Below the pieces are notes generated by a model, which was given only the letters and a program-made list of their open reading frames with translations, ran no database searches and was not told the origin of the DNA. Positions 1-15,257 of a stretch of DNA of 64,000 bases are shown here, one piece after another. Made by a program: the position numbers and the translations under genes. Within the stretch, counting starts at the first letter, position 1, and each line of letters opens with the position of its first letter. This stretch comes from Neolentinus lepideus HHB14362 ss-1 (Eukaryota; Basidiomycota; Agaricomycetes; Gloeophyllales; Gloeophyllaceae), in assembly GCA_001632425.1 (NCBI GenBank), contig KV425560.1:480418-544417 (forward strand), given 5' to 3'.

Positions 1-3000
1 CAAGCCCTTCAGGCGATTGGAGAAGAACCTGTTCAAGAGTTTCGAGACTTGTCTCGGTACCGCGTTCTGACCGACTTTCCCGTTCATGATCCCAATCTCC
101 CCAGCTACAGCACTACGACTATTCTCCGTTCGGTCAATTGGGTAACTCGCCTGGTTCCACAGCTACACACCGAAGCAGTTTCTTACCACTTGCTGCACCA
201 ACTTTTCGCCGACATTCAACGTTGTCCACTCGTGAACGAACAGATGCGTTTATTGAATGGTATGCTGGTCTGGGTTGCCACTCAGGCAGCCCATTTTCGA
301 GATGCGACTCTGCTCAGAACCCTTATCAATGGAGCAACTATACTGCTTAGTCAAAGCGACCTTGCCAGAGCTGCACAATCTATTCTTGAGTGGGCCTTTG
401 ATATCTACAAAAAGATCCCAGACCGGGATCCCCGCTTTCCGAATATTATTGTTCGGATCTGCTGCATCGCGCAGGACTTTGTGACCGACAGTCGGGATGA
501 GACAGTGTCGCGGTTAGGGATCGATCTGTTCAAGTGGATCGAAGGGCAAGTCTCCATGCTTGCTGAAGTCGATTCGATCCACCCGCAAGTATTGAAGGCT
601 CTTCCTGCCTGGCCTCGAGAACCGTCCTCTGCGCTGGCGTCCATTAATGACATGGTGGCTAATGATGATCTCTCTTCGACGCTAGCAGACCATCGGATGT
701 CGGGTAACAAGTTTCGCCTAGTCAGGCGTCTGCGCGAGGCTCTCGGTACTGTGGACGGTTCCAGGTTTGGCAACACGGACTTCTGGCGGCTAAAGGAATG
801 CATTCCGCTGCCTGAATCCATTCAAGATTGTGATACCGAAGCATTCGCAGAAATGCTTGTCCTGGCAAAAGGACGTATTGAAAGCTTTGCGATCGAACAA
901 CAAGCCTCGGAAACTCTGAGATCGAGGCATCAGCGTTATGGTCGCAAGAAGGATGTGGATTCGGGCTCTCATGGGACCGCACTGGCGTATCGTCCAGTCA
1001 TTTTGACCTTGCTATCCCTCCTTGACAGTGCCTCTGCCAGTCGCACCGATAGTGCGTATCGTACTCTTCGTTTGCTCCTCAGTGTGTCTTCCCCCAGCAC
1101 CTTAGAAGGTCGTAACTGGTCTTCGGATGTTCGGGGGGAGCTGCGGTTTCTTCAAGCGCACTCAGTCACTCCTCGTGTCGTGGTGAAACGTGAGCTCCGA
1201 GATCTTGCGACGGACGAGTCGCTGGTGAACTTATCCAAAGATTTTACTGCTTGGATAACTGCGATATCGAAATTTCTGAGCGATGTTCTGGCTGCTCGTG
1301 ATCCCTTCTTCGCACAATTATGTTCAATTCTTATTAACGACACGGAGTTCGCGGAAGAGATGCTTCCCATTCTAGTTCACACTGTTCTTGAAGCTACGAG
1401 AGGCAAGGAACATGACTCAGACGCTCGGAGCATTCTTTCCCGGTTCCTTGGGGACGTTCTCTCCCTTGAGAATGTCCACACATCGTCTGTACGCGCCATA
1501 GTGGATGTGGTGATTCATTTACGGCACTTCTCTCCCGATGTCGCCGATGCTCTGTCGTACGACAAGTGGCTAGACCTGGATTACACTCTGCTCAGTCGAT
1601 CTGCGTTGAAGTTTGGTGCTTATACGACAGCCTTGCTATTCCTAGAGCTGTCGGTCGAGCACTCATGTCTAGGAGAAGACTCTGTTGATGAACAGATCCT
1701 TTATGAAATTTATAGCCGCATCGACGAGCCTGATGGCTTCTACGGAATCAAGACGCGGGACCTCGGCCAATTTCTCCTGAAGCGATTCCATCACGAACGA
1801 CAGTGGGACAAGGCATTCAAGTTCCATGGAGCACGTCTCGAAGCTGGAGCTGCTGGACATCACGACGTAGAAGGGATTGTTCGGTCTTTGCATTCATTCG
1901 GTTTCCATCACCTAGCCATTGCCACGCCAGATGTAGCTATTGACGGTCTAACTCAGACGTCTTCATTAATATTCAACTATGATCTCGGTTGGCGGACGGA
2001 AACATGGGATTTACCTGACCAGACTGAGGGGAAAGCGATCGGGGTTCCCCTGTACAGAGCTTTGCGCGCAGTGCATCGCGAACGCGATCAGCGAGCCGTT
2101 GATTTCATCCTGCATCGCGGACTGCGAGAGGAGATCGGCAGACTCCGTGGCCTTGGCGATGAGAATCTTGTAGAGATTCGGGAAGTGGCAAGAAACCTGA
2201 TGTGCCTGTCCCAAGTCTCCAAGTGGAGAACGCCCGAGATTCTGGAGAGTATCCGGCGCAAAAGCATCGCCCCAGGACAGTGGTCAATGTTCTACGATAT
2301 TCACTCTAGCTTCGAGTATGGTATTCTTTGCTTATTGGTATGCTGCAGCTGATCGATATCCAGATTCACAGATGCCGAGAACATAATGGCTACGCGCATC
2401 TCGCTTCTTCGCTCGGCAGAACAGAAGGAACAGCGACAACAGATAGGAACCATGATGTCACCCTTCTGCAAAGCACTCAAAGAGGTTGAGAAAAAGTGTT
2501 TAGTCCGACTATCTGCTGTAGCTCGAGAATCTCATCAGCTGCAAGTTGCTCTGAACTCCGTCACTCGAGCTCAAAAGCTGGAAGATGTACCTAGCTTGGA
2601 TGTGTCTGAAGAATTTGCCCAAGTCCTCTGGCTACATAAAGAACAGAAGCTAGCGGTGCAACTACTAAAGGGGTTGCTCGACTCTACTGTCAGTCCTGGT
2701 ACAGAAGCCATTTCCAACGAAAGTAGAGCCTTACTCCTCGCGAGACTGGTGAGTCGGTCACAGGATTCTCATCTTCCTCTGTTGTTTATTAGTTTTCTTT
2801 GGTAAGGGAACCTGGACATCTGAGGCCTGCTTGGAGAAACCCACGGATATCTTATCACGGTACTTTGATCCTGCTGTGGCATGCTTGTCTGAACGTGGCA
2901 CCTCGGGCTCGCCGAACTCGCATGCTGTAGTCTACCAACAATGCGCTATGTTCGCGGAACGCCAATATCATGCGATATTGAGATCAGATGATGCTATAAG

Positions 3001-5208
3001 ATGGAAAGTTTACATGGATCGCAAGACGCAGGAAATCAAGCAGAGAGAGTGGGAAATGAAGAAGATCGCACCAGGCACGACTCAATACATCACTCTGAAA
3101 CATGAACAAGATAAGGCGGAAAAGGTTCTTCAACTGGATGAGGAGCGGTGGCAGCGGCATCAGAGCGCACTCGATGCATTCATTCAACAAGCGGTGGACA
3201 TGCATTCCCGTTATCTCGAGGTTTCTGACGAATTCGACGATGATGGAAGCATCAGGCTATGCTCCCTTTGGTTTTCGAACTTCGATAACGAGGCCTTGCA
3301 ATCGAGGATCCGTTCCGCTCTTGATCGTGTACCGTCCCGCAAGTTTGTCTTCCTGTCCCACCAGCTGGCAGCACGGCTTTCTAAGGCACACAGTGACGCG
3401 GGTGGACAGGGCAATCTACAAGTGCTGCTTGGACGTATGTGTCGAGAACATCCTTTCCACAGCTTATATCAAGTATTTTGTTTGCGAGCCGAGCAGGCTG
3501 CGTCCCAGTCGCAGTCTCAATCTGGAGCTACCTCTAGACGACATTCATCGCGTCATGAGTCACCGTCTTCTCAGCTCGACCGGGCCATCGCTGCGACAGA
3601 CATATTTGAGCGTCTTCGTGGAGACACAAGCTGCAGCCGACGCATGGAGCGCATAGAAATCCTCTGCAATGCATCTCTACAGTGGGCCAAGTACCCGATC
3701 AAGAAAAATAGCAAATACGACAGGAGCCAGAAGGCACCATTCCAGGTTCCAGATAACTTACTCATACGACAAATCCACGATCTAGAAGTGCCAGTCATGA
3801 CTGCAGAGACGCCTGTGGATCCTACCATGCAGTATTCCCGATGTGTATGGATCAGTCACTACGAGACCACTTTTGAAACAGCTGGCGGTGTGAACCTCCC
3901 AAAAATTATCAATTGCATCGGCAGCGATGGCGAAAAATACAAGCAGCTGGTGAGTGTGGTATTGCAAGATGCTAATTGTCTAACCGTGCTACAGTTTAAG
4001 GGGGAGGGAGGGGATGATCTGCGTCAAGATGCGGTTATGGAGCAAGTATTTGACCTTGTGAATATTGTGCTGCGCCGAGACGTGGAGACACGGAAACGCG
4101 ACTTGAATGTTCGTGGCTACAAGGTCATTCCACTGGCGTCCCAAGCCGGTGTTATACAATTCGTCAAGAATACAACGCCGCTTCAATCATGGCTGTTCGC
4201 CGCTCATATAAGGTGGGGTTGTTGGCGTTCACTACGGAGATCAGAGAAACAACGTTTCAATATGATAGGTACCGCCCACAGGACATGACGCACAAAGAGA
4301 TCCATGGCCAACTCGTAGCCAAGCGCAAACAATGCGGCGGGCAAGCAGAACCTCTGGTCTCCCTCTTCCTTGAAATTCGCGGGAGGTTCAAGCCTGTCAT
4401 GAGACACTATTTCACCGAGAAACATAAGAATCCCATGTCATGGTTCAGTAAACGCTTGAATTATACCCGAAGCGTAGCCACTACTTCGATAGTGGGTCAT
4501 GTCTTGGGCTTAGGGGATAGGCACACGTCCAACATTCTCCTCGACAACGGCACTGGTCAAGTCGTTCACATAGACTTGGGCATCGCTTTTGATCAGGTGT
4601 GTAGGCATGACCATTCCCATGCATAGTGTCTTGACCATGCTACTATAGGGGAAGCTCCTTCCTGTGCCAGAGCGTGTCCCATTCCGAATGACGGCAGACA
4701 TGGTCGACGGCATGGGGATGACTGGTACACAGGGCGTGTTCCAAAGGTGTGCGGAAGAGACGTTACGTGTCCTACGCGATGGCTCCGAGGTCATTATGAC
4801 GGTTCTGGAAGTGTTCAAGCATGATCCCCTTCACTCATGGTAGGCCTTACTTTTCGGTACTCACTATCTCGTTTGACTGACAGACAAGTGTTTAAACACA
4901 GGACTGCGAGCGAACTCAAAATCAAGAGAATGCAGGGAGAATCTGCACCTACTTTCCCCGATGGGACGCGCATAAACATTGGTATTGATATGTTGAGCGG
5001 ATCTGCCGACGAGGCTGCCGATAGGGCCCTAACATCAGTCGCAAAGAAATTGGACAAATCTCTCAGCGTTGAATATACCGTCAATGATCTCATTGCGCAA
5101 GCCACCGATCCTGTGAACCTTGCTACCATATTCCCTGGTGAGGACAAGTATTCCGACAGTAGCCTGGAAACTGATGCGTTGCCTGTAGGCTGGGGACCGC
5201 ACTACTGA
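1..5208 (+). CDS. TEL1: ATM/Tel1 PI3K-like checkpoint kinase, 5' part outside window
   Basis: The frame is open from base 1, so the N-terminal part lies outside. Exons: 1-2320, 2372-2748, 2807-3949, 3995-4212, 4269-4596, 4649-4839, 4902-5137, 5189-5208, giving 1610 codons plus stop. The visible protein has a helical FAT region (about 560-1150), then a PI3K-like kinase domain. Key parts are [18 protein letters not shown] (the ATM-type phosphate-binding/hinge region), GLGDRHTSN (catalytic loop) and HIDLGIAF (the ATM-family version of the DFG motif). It ends in a FATC domain finishing FPGWGPHY. The last exon codes only the end of FATC. ATM/Tel1 is activated by MRN at double-strand breaks and supports telomere maintenance. 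The HIDLG and FATC sequences point to ATM rather than ATR or TOR. All catalytic residues are present. The gene converges on the PAK kinase gene. Confidence 0.95.
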
Positions 5209-5771
5209 ACTGTGACTCTACTATCCATATTTGCTGCATTTTCTCCATCAGGATGTATCATGTTTAATCTGTGACAACTCTCTCCTTGGGACTTTCTATA
5301 TCAGCACGCATATGTATACCTACTCATGATGTAACATATATCTCTGCTAGGACGGTTTGCTGCAACCTACGCTTCATCCCAAATCATACCTTATAGTGGA
5401 TCCGCATCTGGCTTTTTCATTATGGTTCCCGAGTTCACAATATCATCCAATGTTCCGTCAATTAAGTGAATCGATTCCTCTATATTGCAACACCACAATC
5501 GTCCTTGTAAACCGCGATAATAGATATCACAACTAGACAATGGATATACATGTTCCTATAACGAGGCGGACGTAGACAACACAAAACGAAGACTGCCTTA
5601 TCGGAGGGTCTGTAATCGTGAGATGGCGGCAATGGTCAGAATAAATGCAAGAGAACTACAGCGGTGTGATTTGGTATTTATCCGTGAGACATGAGACATC
5701 AGAAACAGCGAAAAGGAAAGGAATAATTCAAGATGCACCGGGACTCCGAGGGGGACAGAGTGAGGAAAAAA
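5209..5771. other. Convergent intergenic spacer
   Basis: AT-rich 3'-flank shared by the Tel1 and PAK-type kinase genes, which end toward each other. It should carry both 3' UTRs and polyadenylation signals. I see no coding frame with support. Confidence 0.6.
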
Positions 5772-8362
<2,591 letters not shown>

Positions 8363-8450
8363 GGAACAAAGAACAGTAATCAGATGAGCTGGCTGCGGGT
8401 CGACACTGGGCGCTGGCTGAAACAAGGCACACGCAGGCACTGTCTGTCGG

Positions 8451-8468
8451 CGACGACGACGACGACGA
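8451..8468. repeat. CGA trinucleotide repeat (6 copies)
   Basis: Six tandem CGA units lie 89-106 nt upstream of the PAK-type kinase start codon, probably in its 5' leader or core promoter. Confidence 0.8.
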
Positions 8469-10103
8469 TGGCGGCAGCGACACGATCTATCACGAAGCCA
8501 GCGGACGGGATAATCACTGAGGTCTGCCTAATAAACTGAACCTGGCAACCGGCATACGGCCACCGCCTTTTCCTCACGCCTCACTACGCCAGTGATTTAC
8601 GCCCTGCCGCCTTCTTATGGAACCCTCTGCTCCTACTCGCTAATTGTATCCTAATACATGTATTCTTCAACCCCTCCGTAAACGCGATTGGTGTTGTAAT
8701 CTCGGCGTCTTGAGCTCACACGCTGATACTCGCTTGATAACGCGCAGGCCAACGCCCTTCTATTTCATCGGGGGCATTCACGGAATCAGATACTCGCTTT
8801 ATATATACCTGTGCATCAGTCCCTGGGGTTTGTCCGACCTTCATCAATGGTGTATCGGAGATGTATACAGGTTGGCATAGCGATCTCCAGCCAGTTGAAC
8901 AGTCAGAACAGTTGCGTCTGTCGATCGCGATAGTTGCGCCTCAAGCAACGCAAGAAAGCATCTGTTGTCGACAAGTTTGCACTTCCTTTCACTCCCATCT
9001 TCTGATCATCGCGGAGAAGACATCACTGCAGCAGATATTGTGCACAGAACTGGTCGCGGAGCTTCACATCAGGTGGCTTACTCTTTCCATTACTTACATT
9101 CTCTGCAATTAGTCACATTCACTCGTCTTTTCCCGGATGGCGTCGGCACCCCGAGCCGCAGCCAAGTCGCTGCGCATGAATTCGAAGTTGCACTTTTATA
9201 GAGGTCCCCCTCTCACAAGGTACGACACTCATGTCAGGCCGTTTGCTTTTTACTCTATGTTCTTCAAGAGAGAAAGTTCTCCGACTGCACCCAAGATCCA
9301 AACAGTGCATACTCCGCGACCGGTGTTTTGGCTTTAGGCTCCAGCCTGACCACAGGTGACTCCTCAATTTCTCGTTACAACCTAATCCGTCGCCTTTCCC
9401 GACACGCCGACTCGTGCGTGCCGCAGCCAAGTTCCACTCAAACGTGAAGGGTCGGTTACTGGAGACTCCGGTAAATGATCAATGAACGTAAACACGCCTG
9501 CGCTCGCCATCGAGCTCAGCCTCAAGCCTCGTCAAGCTTCTTGTATGCCCAGTACTTGGCGGTTCCAGCAACTTCGACGCGAGACTTCCGGTGGGAACGG
9601 GCCTGGGCCAAATGCAGACGAGTCACTGTGATGCACAGCCGCCGGCGGATCTTCAGGCCTCCAGGCCAAAGTTGCGCCTGTTCACTCTCCTAGTATTGTC
9701 CGGACTGATGTATTCTGATCTTGTGGGGTTCGTTGCAAGCCACTAGGGCTTTCATACTCGTCTTCATAGCTACCGCCTCCCATCTTCGCAGCAATGGTCT
9801 TCAAGATAGCATCTAACTTTAATTATGATTTAAGCTTTCGAGAGTTATCCGTGAATCTAGACCCGCTGTCGCACATTGGTCACAAACGCCGAGATTTAGA
9901 CAGGAGTACTGACCGTCCACAGTCCGAAAGGAAATGATCGAGGGCGCATGACGTCTCCGCACTACCGCCACAGCATCTAGGTACCCCCGCTTGCAACCCT
10001 TCGCGGATTTCCACTCGGGAGACCCGACGTGGCATAAATAGAGGATTGGAGTCGGGTCACAATTAGTCCTCACCGGCCGGACGTCATCTGTTAACACCTT
10101 TGG

Positions 10104-10109
10104 TATATA
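10104..10109 (+). promoter_or_regulatory. TATA box of small orphan gene
   Basis: TATATA about 95 nt upstream of the chosen ATG at 10199. It decides against the in-frame upstream ATG at 10100, which precedes the TATA element. Confidence 0.45.
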
Positions 10110-10198
10110 GACCCGCGTCCCTTCTCATACCCTTTCCACGTTCTATACCTTGCGTCAAGTCTAGGCGTACCACGAACTCACTCACGATCAACTTCATC

Positions 10199-10582
10199 AT
10201 GCACACTGGCATCGAGTCCCATGCATCGAATCATACCCCTGATACTTCCTCCTCCACCTCTGCGTACACCCACAGTGCGACGGTCGAGGGTACTCAGCAC
10301 GTTGCATTCCCCTCACACGGACCTCCCAACCCGCAGGGGGAACGCCCAAGCGCCAGACCCAACAGCAAAGACGGGCACCAATGGCCCCCGCTGAGGAAGA
10401 AAAAGGCGAGCAATGATTTGCGGGATTTGTACCAGCATCATAGGTCGCTGTCAGGTGCGTTAATGCAAAGTGAGTGCGAAAGAGAGGACCTAATGAGGAG
10501 TGGATATGCAGGAGACCAACCGGCGGTCCGTGAGGGGTTTATGGCACGGTTAATGCAACCCTTGCAAAAGAGCATGTTATGA
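10199..10582 (+). CDS. Small protein of unknown function
   Basis: I do not recognise this protein. The frame starting MHTGIESHAS runs to TGA at 10582. It contains a probable 42-nt intron, 10470-10511, with donor GTGAGT, internal CCTAATG branch-like site and acceptor GCAG. The intron is a multiple of three without a stop, so spliced (113 aa) and unspliced (127 aa) forms share the same ends. Spliced, the C-terminus reads LSGALMQRDQPAVREGFMAR, followed by a few basic residues. The N-terminal half is Ser/Thr/His-rich and looks disordered; the middle has a KKK basic patch followed by DLRDLYQHHRSL. No signal peptide or membrane segment. The TATA element and the intron make a real gene likely. Confidence 0.55.
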   Translation: MHTGIESHASNHTPDTSSSTSAYTHSATVEGTQHVAFPSHGPPNPQGERPSARPNSKDGHQWPPLRKKKASNDLRDLYQHHRSLSGALMQSECEREDLMRSGYAGDQPAVREGFMARLMQPLQKSML

Positions 10583-11060
10583 TGAGATGACCAAAGCGTT
10601 TGCTGACTGTATTTTTAACGGTACGTCCATCTACTGTTCACCGATAGTTAACATGCTCACTCGGTCGTGCATGACAGACTTGCTACGACGGACTCACATT
10701 CTACATTCTTGACGACCTTGGATATATTGCTGACTTTTGTCGTTGGATTACGTTTGACTAAATGTATTGTAAAGCCTGGGTATATATGAGGGCGTCCACT
10801 GGATATATGTAGCACTTCATTCTTGATTCCATGTACAACAAATCATATACTCTGTCATACAATATCGAGCTTCTGTCAAGTTCAGGAGCTGGCGGCCTGT
10901 GAAGTCTGGAGTTGCGATGCGGGTTCGTTACCTGAGCATGTCGCACGCCGGAACCTGTCGACGGTTCCATATGAGTCCGCAGGACAGAGTAAAATTACAA
11001 GAAATATGTGATTTGAAAGACAACCCAAAAAATAGGTACTAACCGTCCTCTAAACATCCT
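10583..11060. other. Convergent intergenic spacer
   Basis: 3' flanks of the small orphan gene and the dehydrogenase gene. No supported gene seen. Confidence 0.5.
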
Positions 11061-12343
11061 CTAGATGTCCTTAACCTGTTCCTCCAACCACTCCCACAAC
11101 TCTTTCCCGAGCTGCGGATTAGCAGTGTCCTTCCGTGCGGTGCCCACACGCGCCCACGGGACGGCATACTACAGTCATCGCATCTCAGTACTCATCACTC
11201 AATGTCGGATTAACAAATAAACGTACCTTGCCGTTCAGCTCCAGCCCGTCTTTGGACGTGCCCGCCCAGAGTTGTGTAACCGCGCCGTATGGTGTGGGGT
11301 AGAGGGCGCTCGTCTGTGAATTAGAGGGTGAGAGAAGAAAGAGAAGGAGAGGGAGAGGAACGTACGATAAGGGTTCGCTGGATGCCCTTCGTGTAGCGCT
11401 GCAGGTCGGACTGGATGTTGCCTGAATGCGCGCGTAAGGACCAGCGTTCCCCAGGTGGGAGCCATATTACCACATACCTGGGTTAAGCGACACGGACACA
11501 ATGCTGTCGCCATACCTCCTCCCCAGCTCGTTCGCGAACACGATGTTGCCCTGCGCACCCATTAGCCACTCACGTAATTTTGTGACATATGACCCCGGTA
11601 CGCACGAATTTACTCTGAGAATACAACCGCGACGTGCCCAGCTTCTTCCTCTTCGGGCTGTCCTTGAACGTCGCAAAGTTCAAGCCATAGAACAAATGCG
11701 CCGAGGAGGACGTCGTTATCACCCTGACCTTCCCTTCGGGGGTCGTTTTCGCGGTTTCGACGAGGGTAGGGATGAGGAGCTTCGTGAAGTAGAAGTGACC
11801 GAGGACGTTCGTCCCGAATTGCAGGTCATAGCCTTGCGCAGTGAGTTGCTCAATTGGGGGTATCATGACGCCCGCATTGTTGAAGAGGACGTGGAGCTGG
11901 GTCTCCTTGCTGTAGTCGAAGGAAGGTAAGTCTCAGCATCTACCGTCACATACTTTTTTTTATGGCGAACACACCTCTTGAACTCCTCCGCTGCGGTTTT
12001 GATAGAGGGCAAGTCTGCCAAATCTAGTTTCAGGAAGACAGCAGTCTTTCCGGTCTCTTTCTCGAGGTCTTTGATCGCCTGCTCGGACTTATCCTGGCTT
12101 CGCGCAGCTATGTACACTTTCGCATTGCGTTGGAGCAGCGCCTACATGCAATATTCGCTTTAGCGCCAATCAATAGCCTAACATTGATTACTGCATTGAA
12201 CGCACCTTAGCTGTCTCCTTCCCAATGCCTGTGTTAGCGCCCGTCACGATAATCACCTTCCCACTCAAGTCCGGGATATCTTCTGTCTTGAACTTGGGCT
12301 TGCCAGGGAAGGACTGGCCGAGCATGGACAGATAAGCACCCAT
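11061..12343 (-). CDS. Short-chain dehydrogenase/reductase (retinol dehydrogenase-like)
   Basis: Exons: 12343-12206, 12141-11975, 11909-11606, 11550-11478, 11421-11366, 11313-11227, 11168-11061; 310 aa. Classical SDR fold: TGANTGIG (34-41, NAD(P) binding), NNAG (112-115), an active-site serine in ITTSSSAHL, and the catalytic pair Y198-x3-K202 (YSQSK). It ends in an amphipathic tail, [10 protein letters not shown]. The order TGxxxGIG, NNAG, YxxxK matches the WWOX/retinol-dehydrogenase type common in fungi, which usually reduces carbonyls or oxidises alcohols with NADP(H). The substrate cannot be read from sequence. No signal peptide; the short N-terminal leader [13 protein letters not shown] is typical of the fungal group. 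All seven exons join in frame. Confidence 0.9.
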
Positions 12344-13519
12344 CTTTGCTACTCGGTTTCTTCTGGTTCAAAGCAGAGTGTGTGTGCCGTGCGCGTTCAG
12401 CAGGAAAAGCACGTCAACCTGGAGACGTATAAATAAGGAATCGCTTGCTCTTCCTAAGTTCGCAGATCGGTGGGAACACAGTCAAGACCGTGTGCGGCTT
12501 TTATACATATGCAGCGTCCAAGTGGGGAAAGAAGAAGAGATTGCGTGTCATCTTGAAGGCAAGATGTTGGACTAGCCGGAAAGGGCGTAAGGTTGGATAT
12601 GCCTTGGACGCGCAAGTCCTCTTGTGCTAGCTTGCGCGTCGCTGGCACATTCGACTTGGTCTTTCGGTCTCGGTGAGTAGAACGTGGAAATGCACGCTTG
12701 CCCAGTGATATTCGGTGCGTATATGGGGCATTCGTCCGCCGAAGAACCTGTCAACGGCGACGCCCCCGCAGCAACCATCGTGATCGTAGCTGCCGTGTCT
12801 GGGATGCTGCAGTCGACTATACGGTGCAATCTGGTGCAATATACTCTTCTAGGCACGTGACCGTTCTCCGTCAAGCGTTGCCGGCGCCTGTGAACGACTA
12901 GCCATTTTGTAGTCGAGTAAGAAATTAAAAAATGTTTGTAGCTAGCCCCAATACATACTGTGTAGACACGCCTCCGCGACTGTATTGCTCCTCACACCTG
13001 ACACTCTGTAATGACCTGTTCTATTGTATGGCTCTGAGATTGGAAGAAGTATGGTGAGCAATCCGTACAACCATGGTTCATCCGATGCGCGGTGGGGGAG
13101 CGATGCCAGAGGATACACCAATGTCCGTCTCCACGAATATGATGCGTGGAGTCTGCCGAAGATCCCTCCAATTTCGGTGTATGCACACGAGACTTGAGGA
13201 AGTGAGATTCAGATGAGTGACCGGAATTGCGCTCCGACAGTACACCCAGACAGAGCGTTCCCAATCTCGTATAACAATCCACAACGAAGACGTTCTAGTT
13301 TGTTAGACTCGGAACCAACCTCCTGTCTGAATAGCTCAAGAAGAAATAAGATCAGAATTTAACGCAAAGGACGAGTGTGGGTGATAGAGACGCGAAGCAC
13401 GATACGTACACCAACCTTCGGAGTTCCTTGCATCCCTGGATTCCAGCCACACATATCCACACGTCCTCACTTCTCTAGACCCTGCCATCTGATAAGTACA
13501 TCTAGGACAATGAGACTCA
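12344..13519. other. Intergenic region, 1.2 kb
   Basis: Lies upstream of the dehydrogenase gene and downstream of the NAPE-PLD-type gene (both on the minus strand). No frame with splice-consistent extension or recognisable motif; nothing else seen. Confidence 0.5.
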
Positions 13520-15257
13520 CTACGTTTGCGCTTCTTCCGTATGTTCAGGAGGAACAACAAATGTCTCTCCAATATCTACAATACCAAATCCACCCTCCTC
13601 CCACCACTGTCCGACACGTTCCTGCTTTCCAGCAGACTCAGCTGCCATATATAACTTCTTCTTAGCTTCGTATAGTCCTTCTACAGCTCGTCTGCCCTCT
13701 ATCTCGCTTCCAACAAAGGTAGCGAAATGCATGCCGATAGAGTGCCGTGCTTGCAGATCTATATGGATGCACAGTGCATCGAATGGCGTGGCGTGATGCG
13801 CGAGAGTTAGTGTGTCCGTTGTCAACTGCCAATAAAGTATACGTGAACTAACAGCCTTTATAAGAGGAAATATAAGGGATGCACCTCAAGTCCGGCCGCG
13901 CTGACAAACGACAAGGATCCTCCTCTCCAAATGGGTATCATGGCAAAATCGATAGGCCGGAACTTGTCTCCGATTTCTAAAGGAGACACAAACAAATTAC
14001 AAGGGCAACGCGTGAAATATTCAGGAGGAGTGACGCACCTTTGAATATTGGACAAACTTCTTCCGCATCGACAACGGATCGGTAACCAGTATCACTGAAC
14101 AGAACAAGATCAGGTATAAGGGAAGGAAAAGGCAGACACCTCCAAACGCACCCGGCGTGATATACACAATGCCTTTGCTCGGTTTCCCCACTACCAAAGA
14201 ACTGTTCCACGACCCATCCGCACCATAGCGTGCCGTTCTGATCCGTCACACTGCGACCTAGCAGTTGCATTCGCGAATTTCCCCATCAGAGTGATCGATA
14301 TTAACTCACCACTTGAATGCTGAGCGGGAACACAAGTTACTCGGATTCGTGGCTCAACCTTGTTTGAGACATGTTCATCGCTGAGGACGGCTGCTGTAGG
14401 ATCGTCCCTCGCCATGCCCGGTCCTAGGTCGACATCTTCCCACCAATCTAGTTCAGATATTTGTCGAGCAGGGATGCCCGACGAGGTAAGCCATTGCTTA
14501 TTCCCTGAAGCATTCAGGTAAGGATTGCGTAGGTCGTCGGAAATTTCACTGACATACCCAGAGGGACAAGAAATCGGACTTTGGGCTGAAGTTTTACAAG
14601 TTCAAGGATGCTATTTAGATCTAGATGGTCGTAACTGGAAACAAGAAGACAAACAGTTTAGACCTTGGTTCGGAGCATTTAGCCTTTAGACGCACTGATT
14701 ATGGCTAATGCATACAAACGACACCTCAGGTAACTCCTCAATATTACAGGGTGGAGGTAGACGTCGAGCGGGACCGACATATCTCATAGGTCCTGCCCTG
14801 GAAGAGAAAATAGGATCAAAGAGAAACCGTATAGATTCGAGATCAGGCGAGAAGTGTGGCTGGGGGAACTGGATGAGGAAAGACTATGATTGAATGCATT
14901 ACGAATGTCATTGCATGAGTTCTAAAATGAGATGAGGGGTATTTGAATGCGACCAACCGCATGTCCTAGCCATGTCCCTACGATGCTTCCCTCACCATCC
15001 TTGTTAAACTCGGGCTTCAATACTCGGATATCTCGCACATGCTCTTGTCCCAACGCCGCCTCGGGTTCGTAGGGGTCTGCTGAAGGGGCAAATCGAATCG
15101 GAAGCCCATTGTTGACAATAGTAGATAGCGATGGAGGAATAGAGGAGGGCCAGGGATTAGCAAAGCCTCTTCGTTTGTGGTGTGGGGGTCGGGAAGAAGA
15201 GGACGACGTTGAAACTGTTGAAGACGCGGTGTTCTTCCGTGATGGCAGCCTGAACAT
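13520..15257 (-). CDS. NAPE-PLD-type metallo-beta-lactamase-fold phospholipase D
   Basis: Exons: 15257-14958, 14883-14696, 14634-14558, 14504-14310, 14257-14152, 14094-14039, 13976-13885, 13825-13520; 439 aa. The family signature is complete after splicing: GTWLGHASFLIQFP, RFLFDPIFSSRAGP, SHNHYDHLD (zinc ligands H161, H163, D165, H166; the second His codon is split by an intron), VPAQHSSGRS, CGWVVEQ, HAGDTGY (287-293) and IDLQARHSIGMHFATF. These match N-acyl-phosphatidylethanolamine phospholipase D; yeast FMP30 is the fungal relative. The family releases N-acylethanolamines from NAPE, and fungal members are mitochondrial-membrane proteins. The N-terminus here is Ser/Arg/Lys-rich, which could serve as a targeting sequence (inference). 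Nothing in the active site is missing. Confidence 0.93.

Larger units (their letters stand above)
8363..10198. other. Divergent intergenic region, 1.8 kb
   Basis: Upstream of two divergently transcribed genes (PAK-type kinase and a small orphan protein). Short open frames on both strands lack codon bias, splice structure or recognisable motifs. It presumably holds both promoters. I see no RNA gene or mobile element. Confidence 0.5.
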
